Source: CAWBCI01 sp963787195 (GTDB lineage Bacteria > Bacteroidota > Bacteroidia > Bacteroidales > JAGOPY01). From it: DNA of 62,471 bases. The stretch lies in contig CAWBCI010000022.1 in the NCBI GenBank assembly GCA_963787195.1, forward strand, positions 1 through 62,471. Direction: 5' to 3'. The translations under genes and the position numbers were made by a program. Shown one piece after another: positions 1-9,217 of this stretch; position 1 is the stretch's first letter; every line of letters starts with the position of its first letter. The notes beneath the pieces were generated by a model, which saw only the letters and a list, made by a program, of their open reading frames with translations, did no database searches and had not been told where the DNA came from.

Positions 1-26
1 GTGTTTATGTAGTTTCTTCAACTCGA

Positions 27-527
27 CTACGTATTGCTCAGTATATTCACATAGCCCCCGCCCTGAAAGGATTTAAGGTAGGGATAAACGACCAGTTGAA
101 ATTCAGGACTTCCAGACGAGACATTTTTATATACTTTCATTCCTGCATAGCCGGGGGAATATGTAAAAATATCTTCTTTCCCATCTCCATTATAATCTTT
201 CAGGATAATCCAATCACTGATTTCAGGAAAATATGCCTGGTATTCAGGCGCCCAGGTATAAGATATATTTCCGGGGCTTCCCTGGTTAAGGAAAGTCATC
301 AGGCGATTTCCCATGCGGTCAAAAACCACCAGATCCTTCTTCCCATCCATATTCAAGTCCATCTCCCCGAACTGGCAGGAATTCATACCTCCTGCCCAGG
401 GATAGGGAAAATAGCCCCTGTTCTCATCCTGGACCTGTACTTTGGTTTCCTGTCCTCTCAGCAGATTGAAACTAAGCAGAAATATGCTCAGCCAAAAAAT
501 CGGGAATATTTTCATGTGGATTTTCAT
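27..527 (-). pseudogene. FG-GAP/VCBS-repeat secreted protein, N-terminal part only
   Basis: The first roughly 25 residues look like a signal peptide (hydrophobic run ending near LLRGQ). Two calcium-binding-like FG-GAP/VCBS motifs follow: DLNMDGKKDLVVFD around residue 57 and DYNGDGKEDIFTYS around residue 112. The spacing and the PWAGGMNS segment match large secreted Bacteroidota VCBS proteins of the T9SS type, which normally run for several hundred more residues. Here the frame stops after GGGYVNILSNT. The neighbouring frame stays open to the window edge, so either a single-base error or a junction lies near base 30. The gene is therefore broken and/or cut by the window end. The start is taken at the ATG at 527; 515 is an alternative. 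It is transcribed away from the regulator gene that starts at 682. Function is unknown beyond surface or secreted. Confidence 0.7.
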
Positions 528-681
528 CAAAGTTTAATTATGAAAGGATGTCTGGTTATTTACAGGCTTTGCACTGCTCTACAAAGATATGGCTTATCTC
601 TCATATCCTTTGTATAAAAGCCGGCGACTGCTATCCATAAACATTCCGTATCTTTACATTTTCCTGTTAATATACGTGTCT

Positions 682-1846
682 ATGGCGAGAATACTTGTAA
701 TTGATGATGAAAGAAGTATCCGGAATACACTCAGGGATATTCTGGGATATGAAAAATATGAAGTGGAAGATGCAGCAACCGGACCCGACGGACTGGAAGC
801 CCTTAAACATGGCGAGTTTGATGTGATATTACTGGATATCAAGATGCCTCGTATGGACGGTATGGAAGTTTTGGACCAGATCATGTCGGAATATGACATC
901 CCGGTGATCATGATCTCCGGTCACGGAACCATTGATACGGCAGTTGAAGCGATTAAAAAGGGGGCCTATGACTATATAGCAAAACCCCTCGACCTGAACC
1001 GTCTGCTGATTACAATCCGGAATGCCATGGACAAGTCCATGCTTATCAGCGAAACCAAGGTACTGAGGAAAAAAGTATCCAGAAAATATGAAATTATAGG
1101 AGAGTCCCAGGCGATTAATGATGTGAAGGATCTGATAGAAAGAGTTGCACCTACGAATGCCAGGGTGCTGATCACAGGCGATAATGGTACGGGAAAGGAA
1201 CTTGTGGCCAGGCAGTTGCACGAAAAAAGCCTGCGTTCAAAAGGACCTTTTATTGAAGTTAACTGTGCCGCCATCCCGGGAGAATTGATTGAGAGTGTTT
1301 TATTCGGGCATGAAAAAGGTTCTTTTACTTCCGCAATAAAACAACGCAAGGGTGATTTTGAACAGGCAACGGGAGGGACCATTTTCCTGGATGAAATCGG
1401 GGATATGAGCCTTTCAGCGCAGGCTAAGGTTCTTCGCGCCCTCCAGGAAAACAAGATCATGCGTGTTGGCGGTGATAAAGAGATCCCTGTTGATGTGAGG
1501 ATAATCAGTGCCACTAATAAAAATCTGAAGGAAGAGATAGAAAATAACCGTTTCAGAGAAGACCTTTATCACCGCCTGAGCGTAATACTGATACAAGTTC
1601 CTCCCCTGCACGAACGTAAAGATGATATCCCATTGCTTGCCAGGCATTTTATGGAAGAGATTTGTGATGAACAGGGAAAGCCATTTCTGGAATATGCTGA
1701 TGATGCATATGATGAGCTTATGAACATAAGCTGGACCGGAAATATCACGGGAACTCAGAAATGTGGTTGAAAGGCTGGTCATTCTTTGTGATGACCTGAT
1801 TACAGGCGAAGATGTCAAACGATTTGCACAGCCCCTTATTCGATGA
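682..1846 (+). CDS. Sigma-54-dependent response regulator, NtrC family (one frameshift near the 3' end)
   Basis: Residues 1-120 are a receiver domain with acidic pair D8/D9, phospho-acceptor D52, S79 and K101. Residues 140-370 are an AAA+ sigma-54 interaction domain with a Walker A (TGDNGTGKE, about 165) and Walker B (FLDEIGD, about 235). The sigma-54 contact loop is GSFTSA instead of GAFTGA. The frame breaks at 1747: dropping one A restores NIRELRNVVERL and carries the protein on to a stop at 1844-1846. No Fis-type HTH follows, so the full protein is about 387 residues. This domain plan is recurrent in Bacteroidota. The ATG at 682 begins MARILVIDD; the in-frame ATG at 589 only adds a non-conserved leader. 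The 3' end overlaps the convergent DUF4831 gene by about 10 bases. The target genes are not evident. Confidence 0.88.
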
Positions 1847-2999
1847 TCACTTTGCGTATAGCTCCTGTGTTGGGATAAAATTCCACCTTCGTGGTTGAAG
1901 TCGGGAGGCTGCGTATCACACCGAACTGATTTACAATGAGATTCTCCCGGTTAAGCACTTTATTCTGATAAGAGACCCTGGCTTCCACCATCGCGGGTAT
2001 GCGGTAGTAAAATCCCGAATAGACTATACCTGATTCATCATCCCGGATATTGGAAATGGTATCCTGCTGTTTCAACTCCAGAACGATATTGTTACTACCA
2101 GGTGCACTAAGGCCGGAACTGACTGAGAAGCCGCTAACTTTGATTTCTGTATTTTCAGATCCTTTTACAGGAACATATTTAAAGCTAAAATGTTTCGATT
2201 CACTTTTACTCGTACCCAGGAAAAGTTTGAGGTACTCATTCTGCATTTCATCCAGTTTCTTTGTCATAAATTCCAATCCACCCTTGTCATAAGCGGTTTC
2301 CTGATATCCCACCAGCAATTTATAACGGTCCTGCCTTATTGAGTTGATCTTATCTGCTGCTTCGGCGGCCTTATCCTCATCAGTTTGTTTGACATATAAA
2401 ACTTTGAAGGACATCTGTTCATAAGTGGAGGTATCAATAGCAACTTTACGAATAATCGTATCAACTTTCCTCACAATACCACCTTTGCGTTCATAAGGAA
2501 ATAACCCATTTTCAGAAAAATCAGTGAAAGATACCTCCCCCCAGTTTTCAAAATTTTCGCTGCTTTTTGATTTGGGGAAATTTTCCATTCCAAGGACCAT
2601 ACCTGATTCGCTGAAGGACATCCAAATCTGTTTATCCGACTTTTCTTCTTTTTCCACGAAATATATATGACCCGGATCAGGCTCAACAGTGGTACTGATA
2701 CTCACATTGCTGATAGAGTATTCTGTTTTTTCTGCTTTGGGCACATTCGCGATCCCCAGGTAATCTTCCGCGTAGGTAGCATAAGGTCCTGGAAAAAACT
2801 GATCCTTGACTATATCAAGATCCACGTGCACTACTGTAAGAGGAAGCGTATAGAAGATCCCTTTCTTACCTGCTACCGATTCGGCATTCTTTACTGCTGT
2901 TACCCTTACCTGGGCAAAAGATAAAGGACAGTATAATAATACAAGTAAGAGGCTCAGCAAAAGCTGATAATGATTTTTAGCTGAAGTTGATCCGGACAT
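1836..2999 (-). CDS. DUF4831 family secreted protein
   Basis: The protein has 387 residues. It starts with a signal peptide (hydrophobic LLLSLLLVLLYCPLSFAQ, residues 13-30), followed by a mostly beta-rich soluble domain. The opening after the signal peptide (YTLPLTVVHVDLDI, then GPYATYAEDYLGI) and the closing FYPNTGAIRKVIIE fit DUF4831, a family found mainly in Bacteroidales and of unknown function. It is predicted to be periplasmic or exported. The gene converges with the frameshifted regulator gene, with which its last codons overlap. It lies about 55 bases beyond the hairpin that follows glnN, so it may be transcribed separately. The reading frame is intact. Confidence 0.75.
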   Translation of the reverse strand: MSGSTSAKNHYQLLLSLLLVLLYCPLSFAQVRVTAVKNAESVAGKKGIFYTLPLTVVHVDLDIVKDQFFPGPYATYAEDYLGIANVPKAEKTEYSISNVSISTTVEPDPGHIYFVEKEEKSDKQIWMSFSESGMVLGMENFPKSKSSENFENWGEVSFTDFSENGLFPYERKGGIVRKVDTIIRKVAIDTSTYEQMSFKVLYVKQTDEDKAAEAADKINSIRQDRYKLLVGYQETAYDKGGLEFMTKKLDEMQNEYLKLFLGTSKSESKHFSFKYVPVKGSENTEIKVSGFSVSSGLSAPGSNNIVLELKQQDTISNIRDDESGIVYSGFYYRIPAMVEARVSYQNKVLNRENLIVNQFGVIRSLPTSTTKVEFYPNTGAIRKVIIE

Positions 3000-3053
3000 A
3001 AATTTTGAATCGATTTGAAAGACTACAAGGACAAATGTAAGGGTTTAAATCAA

Positions 3054-3084
3054 GCAATGCAAGGGTTTAGAAACCTGGCATTGC
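3054..3084 (-). terminator. Hairpin downstream of glnN, probable terminator
   Basis: Arms GCAATGC (3054-3060) and GCATTGC (3078-3084) enclose a second pairing, GGGTTT (3063-3068) with AAACC (3071-3075). It sits just past the glnN stop on the minus strand. The T-tract after it is weak, so termination is probable, not certain. Confidence 0.45.
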
Positions 3085-3095
3085 TAAAGTTAGTT

Positions 3096-5291
3096 CTACT
3101 TATTAAACAACAGCTCCCTATACTTAGGAAGGGGCCATAATTCATCTTCCACCAGGAGTTCCAGCTTGTCGACATGATAGCGGATGATTTCAAAAAAGGG
3201 CTTTACTTTTTCATCATAGGCCAGGGCTTTGGTTTCATCGTCCAAAATTTTATTGGCTATTTTCCGCTCTTCCAGCATCAAGTCGACATTGATCTTCACT
3301 ATTGCAATGTGTTCAGAGATTTCCTTGATGGTCTGAACCTGGTTTTTGGAAAGTTTCACATAAGTCTTTGCATCCAGCACCTCCTTCAAGCCCATAGCAT
3401 TCTTGATCAGTACATTCTGATAACGGATAGCAGTTGGAATTATATGATTATTGGCCAGGTCACCGATCAGTCTTGATTCAATCTGTAGTTTTTTGGTGAA
3501 ATTTTCCTGTCGTATATCATAGCGGGCCCGGATCTCCCTTTCTGAAAAAATCCCATTAGATAAAAAAAGTTCTATGCTGGCAGGACTCAGATAACTCTTA
3601 AGTGCATGTGGGGTTGATTTGATGTTTGAAAGGCCTCTGTTACTTGCTTCGCTTATCCATTCTTCCCCATAACTATTCCCTTCAAACCTGACATTTTTGG
3701 AAAGAATGATATACTTTTTCAGGACACGGAAAATAGCTTCATCCTTCCTTATTTTCTTTCCTATTAAATCATCTACTTCAACTTTGAACTTTTTAAGCTG
3801 ATCAGCAACAATAGTATTCAGGATGATCATTGAGCGGGCGCAGGTATCGGAAGATCCTACTGCCCGGAATTCAAATTTATTGCCCGTAAAAGCGAAGGGC
3901 GAAGTACGGTTCCGGTCGGTATTATCCCTGAGGATTTCAGGTATTTTAGATATATTCAGATTTAATTCATTATCATGGACAGGAGTCACTCCATTTCCTT
4001 TCTTTACCTTTTTTTCAATTTCATCCAGGATTTGTGTAAGATAAGTTCCGATAAAGGCAGATATGATTGCAGGAGGGGCTTCATTGGCTCCAAGTCTCAG
4101 GTCATTCCCCGCCGATGCAATACCGGCCCTCAATAAGTCTGCATGTTCTTTTACGGCTTGCAAAATATTCACCAGGAATACCAGGAACTGCAAATTTGAT
4201 TTGGCCGTCTTTCCGGGTGAAAGCAGGTTAATGCCAGTATTTGTTGCGAGTGACCAGTTATTATGTTTTCCCGATCCATTCACACTGGCGAAAGGTTTTT
4301 CATGCAGGAGTACCGTAAAGTCATGGTGTTTGGCTACTTTCTGAATCAGGTGCATCAAGAGTTGGTTATGGTCATTGGCAAGGTTAGCTTCCTCATAAAC
4401 CGGGGCACATTCATATTGATTAGGCGCGACTTCATTGTGTCTGGTCTTAATCGGGATACCCAGACGGTGGGCTTCATATTCAAAGTCTTTCATGAAATCG
4501 GTTACCCGTTCAGGGATGCTCCCGAAATAATGATCCGAAAGCTGCTGGTCCTTTGCCGAAGGATGTCCGAAGACAGTCCTGCCTGCCAGCACCAGGTCAG
4601 GGCGGGCAGAATAAAGGGCAGTATCCACCAGGAAGTATTCCTGTTCCCACCCCAGGGTTGCAGAAACTTTCCTGACATCTTTATCAAAATAATGGCAAAC
4701 ATCCACAGCAGCTTTATCAATTGCATGAAGGGCCCTGAGTAAAGGAGTTTTATAATCGAGGGCCTCACCGGTATAAGAGACGAAAATAGTTGGAATGCAA
4801 AGGGTACTATCCAGGATGAAGGCCGGCGATGTTGGGTCCCAGGCAGTATAGCCCCTGGCTTCAAATGTATTGCGTATACCACCGCTTGGAAAGCTTGATG
4901 CGTCAGGTTCCTGTTGTACGAGTTCATCCCCGTGAAAATGTTCGATAGCTTTGCCATCCTTGGAAGGTGAAATGAAGGCGTCATGCTTTTCAGCAGTCGC
5001 ACCCGTGAGTGGATGGAACCAATGTGTATAATGCGTGGCTCCCTTACTGATCGCCCAGGCTTTCAGTGAAGAGGCAACCTGATCGGTCACCTTCCGTTCA
5101 ATCCGTTCTCCAATTTCAATGGCATTCAAAACACTCTGATATGCCTCTTCGGTGAGATATTGACGCATCACGTCCATATTGAAAGTCATGTCACCAAAAT
5201 AATCCGAAATTTTATCAGATGATCTCTTTAACTTCTTGTCAGCTCTTCTGGATAAAGTAATTTCCAGTGCTCTAAACCTAAGGTTTCCCAT
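3096..5291 (-). CDS. glnN: Glutamine synthetase type III (GlnN)
   Basis: The enzyme catalyses ATP-dependent amidation of glutamate by ammonia. At 731 residues it has the length of the GSIII class, which is about 250 residues longer than GSI. Class-typical segments are visible: WFHPLTG near residue 91, GWEQEYFLVD (metal/glutamate site) near 215, GSGKHNNWS (ATP/glutamate site) near 343, and NRTSPFAFTGNKFEFRAVGS near 460. GSIII is the common glutamine synthetase of Bacteroidota. The gene begins only 13 bases after the stop of the upstream symporter gene, which suggests co-transcription. A hairpin follows its stop. The frame is intact and the start MGNLRFRALE matches the family. Confidence 0.96.
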   Translation of the reverse strand: MGNLRFRALEITLSRRADKKLKRSSDKISDYFGDMTFNMDVMRQYLTEEAYQSVLNAIEIGERIERKVTDQVASSLKAWAISKGATHYTHWFHPLTGATAEKHDAFISPSKDGKAIEHFHGDELVQQEPDASSFPSGGIRNTFEARGYTAWDPTSPAFILDSTLCIPTIFVSYTGEALDYKTPLLRALHAIDKAAVDVCHYFDKDVRKVSATLGWEQEYFLVDTALYSARPDLVLAGRTVFGHPSAKDQQLSDHYFGSIPERVTDFMKDFEYEAHRLGIPIKTRHNEVAPNQYECAPVYEEANLANDHNQLLMHLIQKVAKHHDFTVLLHEKPFASVNGSGKHNNWSLATNTGINLLSPGKTAKSNLQFLVFLVNILQAVKEHADLLRAGIASAGNDLRLGANEAPPAIISAFIGTYLTQILDEIEKKVKKGNGVTPVHDNELNLNISKIPEILRDNTDRNRTSPFAFTGNKFEFRAVGSSDTCARSMIILNTIVADQLKKFKVEVDDLIGKKIRKDEAIFRVLKKYIILSKNVRFEGNSYGEEWISEASNRGLSNIKSTPHALKSYLSPASIELFLSNGIFSEREIRARYDIRQENFTKKLQIESRLIGDLANNHIIPTAIRYQNVLIKNAMGLKEVLDAKTYVKLSKNQVQTIKEISEHIAIVKINVDLMLEERKIANKILDDETKALAYDEKVKPFFEIIRYHVDKLELLVEDELWPLPKYRELLFNK

Positions 5292-5304
5292 AAAAAGAAT
5301 GAAA

Positions 5305-6759
5305 TTAATTGTTGATTTTTCGGCGAATCAGGTACAAACCTGCAAATGTAAAAATACCATTAATGATAAGCAGTTCGAAACCAAAATTATAACCATTTAA
5401 TAACATCTTATCATAAACACTTAAAATATAACACATTACAGGTGATAAAATTGCAATTAGCGGAACCCACTTATCCCTGACCTGCCATTTGGTAAACAAA
5501 CCGAAAGCGAATAATCCAAGCAATGGTCCATAAGTATATCCGGCAATAGTAAATAACTGGGAGATAACGGAAGCATCATTTATAGCCCTGAAAATGACAA
5601 TGACAGCCAGAACTACCAGGGATATTCCAAAATGGATCAGATAACGCTGCTTCACCTGCTTTTTTGGATCTGTAAGCTTATCCCGCTCCATCCCCATAAT
5701 ATCTACCGCAAAGGAAGTCGTTAGAGCGGTCAGGGCACTGTCGGAACTTGAATAGGCCGCCGAAATAATCCCGATCATAAATACGATAACAGCAAAAGGC
5801 CCCAGATGTTCCAATGCAATGAGGGGGAACAGATCATCTGTCCTGGAAGGCATACTCATTCCTGTCGAGTTGACGAAGATGAAAAGTATAGCGCCCAGAA
5901 TCAGGAATATAAAATTCACCGGTATCAGGGAAAAGCTCAGCCAGTAAACATTCTTTTGTGCATCTTTGAGATTCCGGCAACTCAGGTTTTTCTGCATCAT
6001 ATCCTGGTCCAGACCGGTCATGACTATGGCGATAAATGCACCTGCAATAAAATCTTTTAAAAAGAAATGCCGGCTTTGCCAGTGCGTATTGATCATTTGT
6101 GAATAATCACTTCTGAAAACATCCCCTAACAATACGTTCAAAGGTTTGCCAAGACTATTGGAAATGAGAAATATAGAAACGATGACAGCTGTCAGCATAA
6201 AGGTAGTCTGCAGCATGTCGGTCCATACGATGGTTCGGATACCTGCCCTGAAAGTATACATCCAGATAAGCATCATAAAGACAACGACGGTCAGCCAGAA
6301 AGGGATACCCCAGGCATCGAAAACGAATATCTGGAGAACATTTACTACCAGGAACATACGGAATGAAGCCCCAATGATACGGGAGAGAAGGAAAAAGGAA
6401 GCTCCGGTTTTATATGAATAAAATCCGAATCTTTTATCAAGATAACCATAAATAGAAGTCAGGTTCATCTTGTAATATAGCGGGAGCAATATATTTGCTA
6501 TCACGAAATATCCTATAAGGTAGCCAAACACGATCATCATATAGGAAAACTTCGTGGCGCCGACGTCCCCCGGGATAGAAATAAAGGTTACTCCGGAAAG
6601 AGAAGCGCCTATCATTCCATAGGCCACCACAAACCAGGGGGAGGCTTTATTTCCGAGAAAGAAAGTGCGGTTGTCAGTCTTCCTGGAAGTCAGGTAGCTG
6701 ATCAGTATGAGCATAGCCGTGTAGGCTATAAAACTTATGAATATAAGTTGTTGTGACAC
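5305..6759 (-). CDS. Sodium:solute symporter family (SSS) protein
   Basis: This 484-residue inner-membrane protein has about 13 hydrophobic segments from residue 5 to the end. SSS-type features include the N-terminal SYLTSRKTDNRTFFLGN segment and GMIGASLSGVTFISIPG near residue 48, in the region that lines the Na+ site in this family. The substrate cannot be read from sequence; the relatives include sugar, proline and monocarboxylate carriers. It lies 13 bases upstream of glnN on the same strand and 72 bases downstream of gmhB. The tight spacing to glnN suggests import of a nitrogen-linked solute, but this is inference only. Confidence 0.85.
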   Translation of the reverse strand: MSQQLIFISFIAYTAMLILISYLTSRKTDNRTFFLGNKASPWFVVAYGMIGASLSGVTFISIPGDVGATKFSYMMIVFGYLIGYFVIANILLPLYYKMNLTSIYGYLDKRFGFYSYKTGASFFLLSRIIGASFRMFLVVNVLQIFVFDAWGIPFWLTVVVFMMLIWMYTFRAGIRTIVWTDMLQTTFMLTAVIVSIFLISNSLGKPLNVLLGDVFRSDYSQMINTHWQSRHFFLKDFIAGAFIAIVMTGLDQDMMQKNLSCRNLKDAQKNVYWLSFSLIPVNFIFLILGAILFIFVNSTGMSMPSRTDDLFPLIALEHLGPFAVIVFMIGIISAAYSSSDSALTALTTSFAVDIMGMERDKLTDPKKQVKQRYLIHFGISLVVLAVIVIFRAINDASVISQLFTIAGYTYGPLLGLFAFGLFTKWQVRDKWVPLIAILSPVMCYILSVYDKMLLNGYNFGFELLIINGIFTFAGLYLIRRKINN

Positions 6760-6831
6760 GATAATCTGCTTAAAAAATAATTAGCCTTCTTCACAAAAAC
6801 ATCCTCAAAATTTCCGGAAGGAAGACGATGA

Positions 6832-7386
6832 CTATTTTAATGCCAGGGAGAACTGATACAGCCCCGGAAAGTTGAAGTCGGCCATTTGCATGGCCTCTTC
6901 CTCAGTATACTCGTCCGTGATGAGCACTTTGATCATGCCCAATTGCTTTCCAAACATCATATCACTCAGGCTGTCACCAACCATGATGGATTTATCGAAA
7001 CTGATACCCGGGAAATCTTTTCTGGCTTTGAATGCCATGCCGGTACCCGGTTTACGGTCTGGATGCTTTTCTTCTGAAAGATAAGGGCTAAAGAAAACCC
7101 GGTCGATCCGCCCCCCGCCAAGCCTGACTTCTTCAATCATCTTTTCATGGATTTTCTCTACCTGGTTGATAGTCAGTAATCCTTTACCAACTCCCTGCTG
7201 ATTGCTAACCACAATGATATGACCGAATTTCCGGGTAAAAACAGCCATGGCCTCCTGGACACCTTCCAGTAACTGAAAGTCTTCCCATCTGCTGACATAG
7301 CCCCCAACTATCCTGCGGTTAATAACCCCATCACGATCCAGGAACAATGTCCAGCTTTGGTCAATAGGCCATTTTTGAAAATTCAT
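6832..7386 (-). CDS. gmhB: D-glycero-D-manno-heptose-1,7-bisphosphate 7-phosphatase (GmhB-like, HAD-IIIA)
   Basis: The protein has 184 residues from the ATG at 7386 (MNFQKWPIDQSW). HAD motif I, FLDRDGVINRR, has nucleophile D17 and general acid D19. Motif II is VVSNQQGVGKG, and motif III/IV is IMVGDSLSDMMFG. The histidinol-phosphatase/GmhB-type insert differs from canonical E. coli GmhB: the HPDRKPGTG segment is present but the usual zinc-binding CxH cluster is not obvious. It removes the 7-phosphate in the ADP/GDP-heptose pathway. Its start overlaps the end of hddC by 26 bases, so the two are translationally linked. A longer in-frame start at 7419 exists but would run further into hddC. Confidence 0.85.
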   Translation of the reverse strand: MNFQKWPIDQSWTLFLDRDGVINRRIVGGYVSRWEDFQLLEGVQEAMAVFTRKFGHIIVVSNQQGVGKGLLTINQVEKIHEKMIEEVRLGGGRIDRVFFSPYLSEEKHPDRKPGTGMAFKARKDFPGISFDKSIMVGDSLSDMMFGKQLGMIKVLITDEYTEEEAMQMADFNFPGLYQFSLALK

Positions 7387-8068
7387 CCTGTGCTTTTTGA
7401 TAATCTTCCGGCACACCAATGTCTCGGAAGTAGGAAAAACATCTTAAACAGAAGAATTCCTCAGTTTTATAATATTTTTGGAAGAAATCTTTCTCCATGG
7501 AAAAGGCTTCAGGAAGGCCGAAATTCAGGAGATAGTCTTTACGGATCAGGTAAACTCCCCCGTTAATATATCCTTCATCCGGCTCCTTACCCTTTTCATA
7601 AAACTTAATAATCCGGTTATTATTATCAAATTCGACGGCTCCGAAGCGGGAAGTATCATTTTCAAAACGGAGTGTAATACAAACATCAGCTTCTTTTATT
7701 CTTCTGAAATCGTCGAGCCGCTGTAAATTCACATCAAAATAGGTATCCCCGTTAAATATAAAAACCGCGAAGCCGTCCACATATTTCATGGCATTCATGA
7801 TGGCCCCGCCGGTTCCCAGGGGTTCTTTTTCAACGGCATATACGATTTGCATATACTTGTATGAATCCCCAAAATGTTCCATGATCATCTCCCGTTTGTA
7901 GCCAACCGATAAAATCACTTTTTTCATGCCCCATTTCAGGAGATAGTCAAGCTGATACTCCAGGAATGGCCTTCCGTTCAAAGGGGCCATTGCTTTGGGA
8001 ATATCCCCGAGGACATCCTGCAGACGTGTACCCATGCCCCCGGCAAGTATAATAGCTTCGTTCAGCAT
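7361..8068 (-). CDS. hddC: Nucleotidyltransferase, D-glycero-alpha-D-manno-heptose 1-phosphate guanylyltransferase (HddC-like)
   Basis: The 235-residue protein opens with the sugar-nucleotidyltransferase signature ILAGGMGTRL (residues 7-16) and a following KAMAPLNGRPF, the Lys-containing substrate loop. Further family segments are the GTGGAIMNA stretch and the metal-site motif FNGDTYFDVN. The family transfers a nucleotide to a sugar 1-phosphate. The assignment to heptose and GTP rests on the neighbours gmhA, gmhB and hddA, which complete the GDP-heptose route. The start codon overlaps the gmhA stop in a TAATG arrangement, and the 3' end overlaps gmhB. The frame is intact. Confidence 0.87.
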   Translation of the reverse strand: MLNEAIILAGGMGTRLQDVLGDIPKAMAPLNGRPFLEYQLDYLLKWGMKKVILSVGYKREMIMEHFGDSYKYMQIVYAVEKEPLGTGGAIMNAMKYVDGFAVFIFNGDTYFDVNLQRLDDFRRIKEADVCITLRFENDTSRFGAVEFDNNNRIIKFYEKGKEPDEGYINGGVYLIRKDYLLNFGLPEAFSMEKDFFQKYYKTEEFFCLRCFSYFRDIGVPEDYQKAQDEFSKMAY

Positions 8069-8637
8069 TATGCAAACATTTTCGATTCAATAAGTTCACA
8101 GATAATATGCCCGACAAGGATGTGGGATTCCTGGATCCGGGGAGTGTCAACCGAGGGTATCCGGATGATAAAATCCGATAATTCTTTCATTTTCCCACCG
8201 GTTTCACCGGTTAGGCCAATAGTTATCATGCCCTTTTCCCGGGCCGCCATAAAAGCCTTCAGTACGTTAGCCGAATTCCCGGAAGTAGACAAACCGATCA
8301 GTACATCACCCTTGCGTCCCATCCCCCTGACCATCCTTGAATACACTTCATCATAGGAATAGTCATTTGCTACAGCTGTCAGAAAGGAAGTATTGACATG
8401 CAGGGCTTCCGAGGCAAGCGGTTCCCGGTCAAAATAAAACCTGCCGGATAATTCCGCGGCCAGGTGCTGGGCATCGGCGGCGCTTCCACCGTTCCCGCAG
8501 AATAATATCTTGTGATCTTCTTTAAGGGCTGTTATACAGGCATCCACGATCTTTTCAATGGTCTGTATGATCTCTTTGTCTTCGAGGATCAATTGTTTGA
8601 CCTTTATCGATTGCTCTATGGCTTCAGTGATTCTCAT
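8068..8637 (-). CDS. gmhA: Sedoheptulose-7-phosphate isomerase (phosphoheptose isomerase, GmhA)
   Basis: The protein has 189 residues and a single SIS domain. The phosphosugar-binding loop NGGSAADAQHLAAELSGRF lies near residue 49, a second loop GLSTSGNSANVLKA near 117, and the C-terminal QESHILVGHIICELIE carries the His/Gln residues conserved in GmhA. It converts sedoheptulose 7-phosphate to D-glycero-D-manno-heptose 7-phosphate, the first step of NDP-heptose synthesis. It overlaps the nitroreductase stop by 4 bases upstream and hddC by one base downstream, so it sits inside a tightly packed operon. Confidence 0.93.
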   Translation of the reverse strand: MRITEAIEQSIKVKQLILEDKEIIQTIEKIVDACITALKEDHKILFCGNGGSAADAQHLAAELSGRFYFDREPLASEALHVNTSFLTAVANDYSYDEVYSRMVRGMGRKGDVLIGLSTSGNSANVLKAFMAAREKGMITIGLTGETGGKMKELSDFIIRIPSVDTPRIQESHILVGHIICELIESKMFA

Positions 8638-9164
8638 AGTTTCCGTTTAATTTCCCATTCCACAATTTCATTCAGTGACTTTCTCTGTCTGTCACGATTT
8701 TCGGTCATTTTTGCATCCGAAGGATAACCAAGTGTCAGGATTGCAATGGGCTCTATATTTTCAGACAGATCAAGGACTTCTGCACATTTCAGCTTGTCAA
8801 AATTGCAGATCCAGCAGGTTCCCAGTCCCTGGTCCGATGCCGCGAGTGTCATATGATCCGTAATGATGGCTGCATCGATATCACAATGGTCTTTTCCGTC
8901 GGCACGTTTCCATGAAGCAGAATGATCTCCGCAAATAACAAGCAATACGGGGGCTTCTTTGAAAAAAGGCCGGCCATAAACCGGATGCATCATTTCCAGT
9001 TGTTCCTTTCCTGAGATTACAAAAATTTTCCAGGGCTGATTATTACAGGCAGATGGTGCAAGCCGGCCGGCTTCGAGGATATATTCCAGCTTTTCTTTTT
9101 CAACAGGATCAGCTTTATATTTCCTGCATGAAAAACGTTTTCGGGCCAGCTCAAGAAATGCCAT
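8634..9164 (-). CDS. Nitroreductase family protein
   Basis: This 176-residue FMN-dependent oxidoreductase is of the short nitroreductase type. The FMN-binding N-terminal RFSCRKYKADPV lies near residue 9, the PSACNNQPWKIFVISG segment near 37, and a C-terminal GTCWICNFD near 115. The substrate is unknown. The gene is unexpected here: it sits between hddA and gmhA in the heptose operon, overlaps gmhA by 4 bases and lies 53 bases after hddA. It may simply be carried along, or it may act on the glycan or a precursor. Nothing in the sequence decides this. Confidence 0.86.
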   Translation of the reverse strand: MAFLELARKRFSCRKYKADPVEKEKLEYILEAGRLAPSACNNQPWKIFVISGKEQLEMMHPVYGRPFFKEAPVLLVICGDHSASWKRADGKDHCDIDAAIITDHMTLAASDQGLGTCWICNFDKLKCAEVLDLSENIEPIAILTLGYPSDAKMTENRDRQRKSLNEIVEWEIKRKL

Positions 9165-9217
9165 AAGCTTTGTTGATTTAGTTTGAATGAATAATTTGCA
9201 AAGATATAATTATCCTA

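Noticed and set aside
1565..1846. A truncated regulator as a genuine gene end at 1770
   Set aside because: The text after one-base correction (NIRELRNVVERL) is the conserved end of the AAA+ domain, so the stop at 1770 is a frame break.
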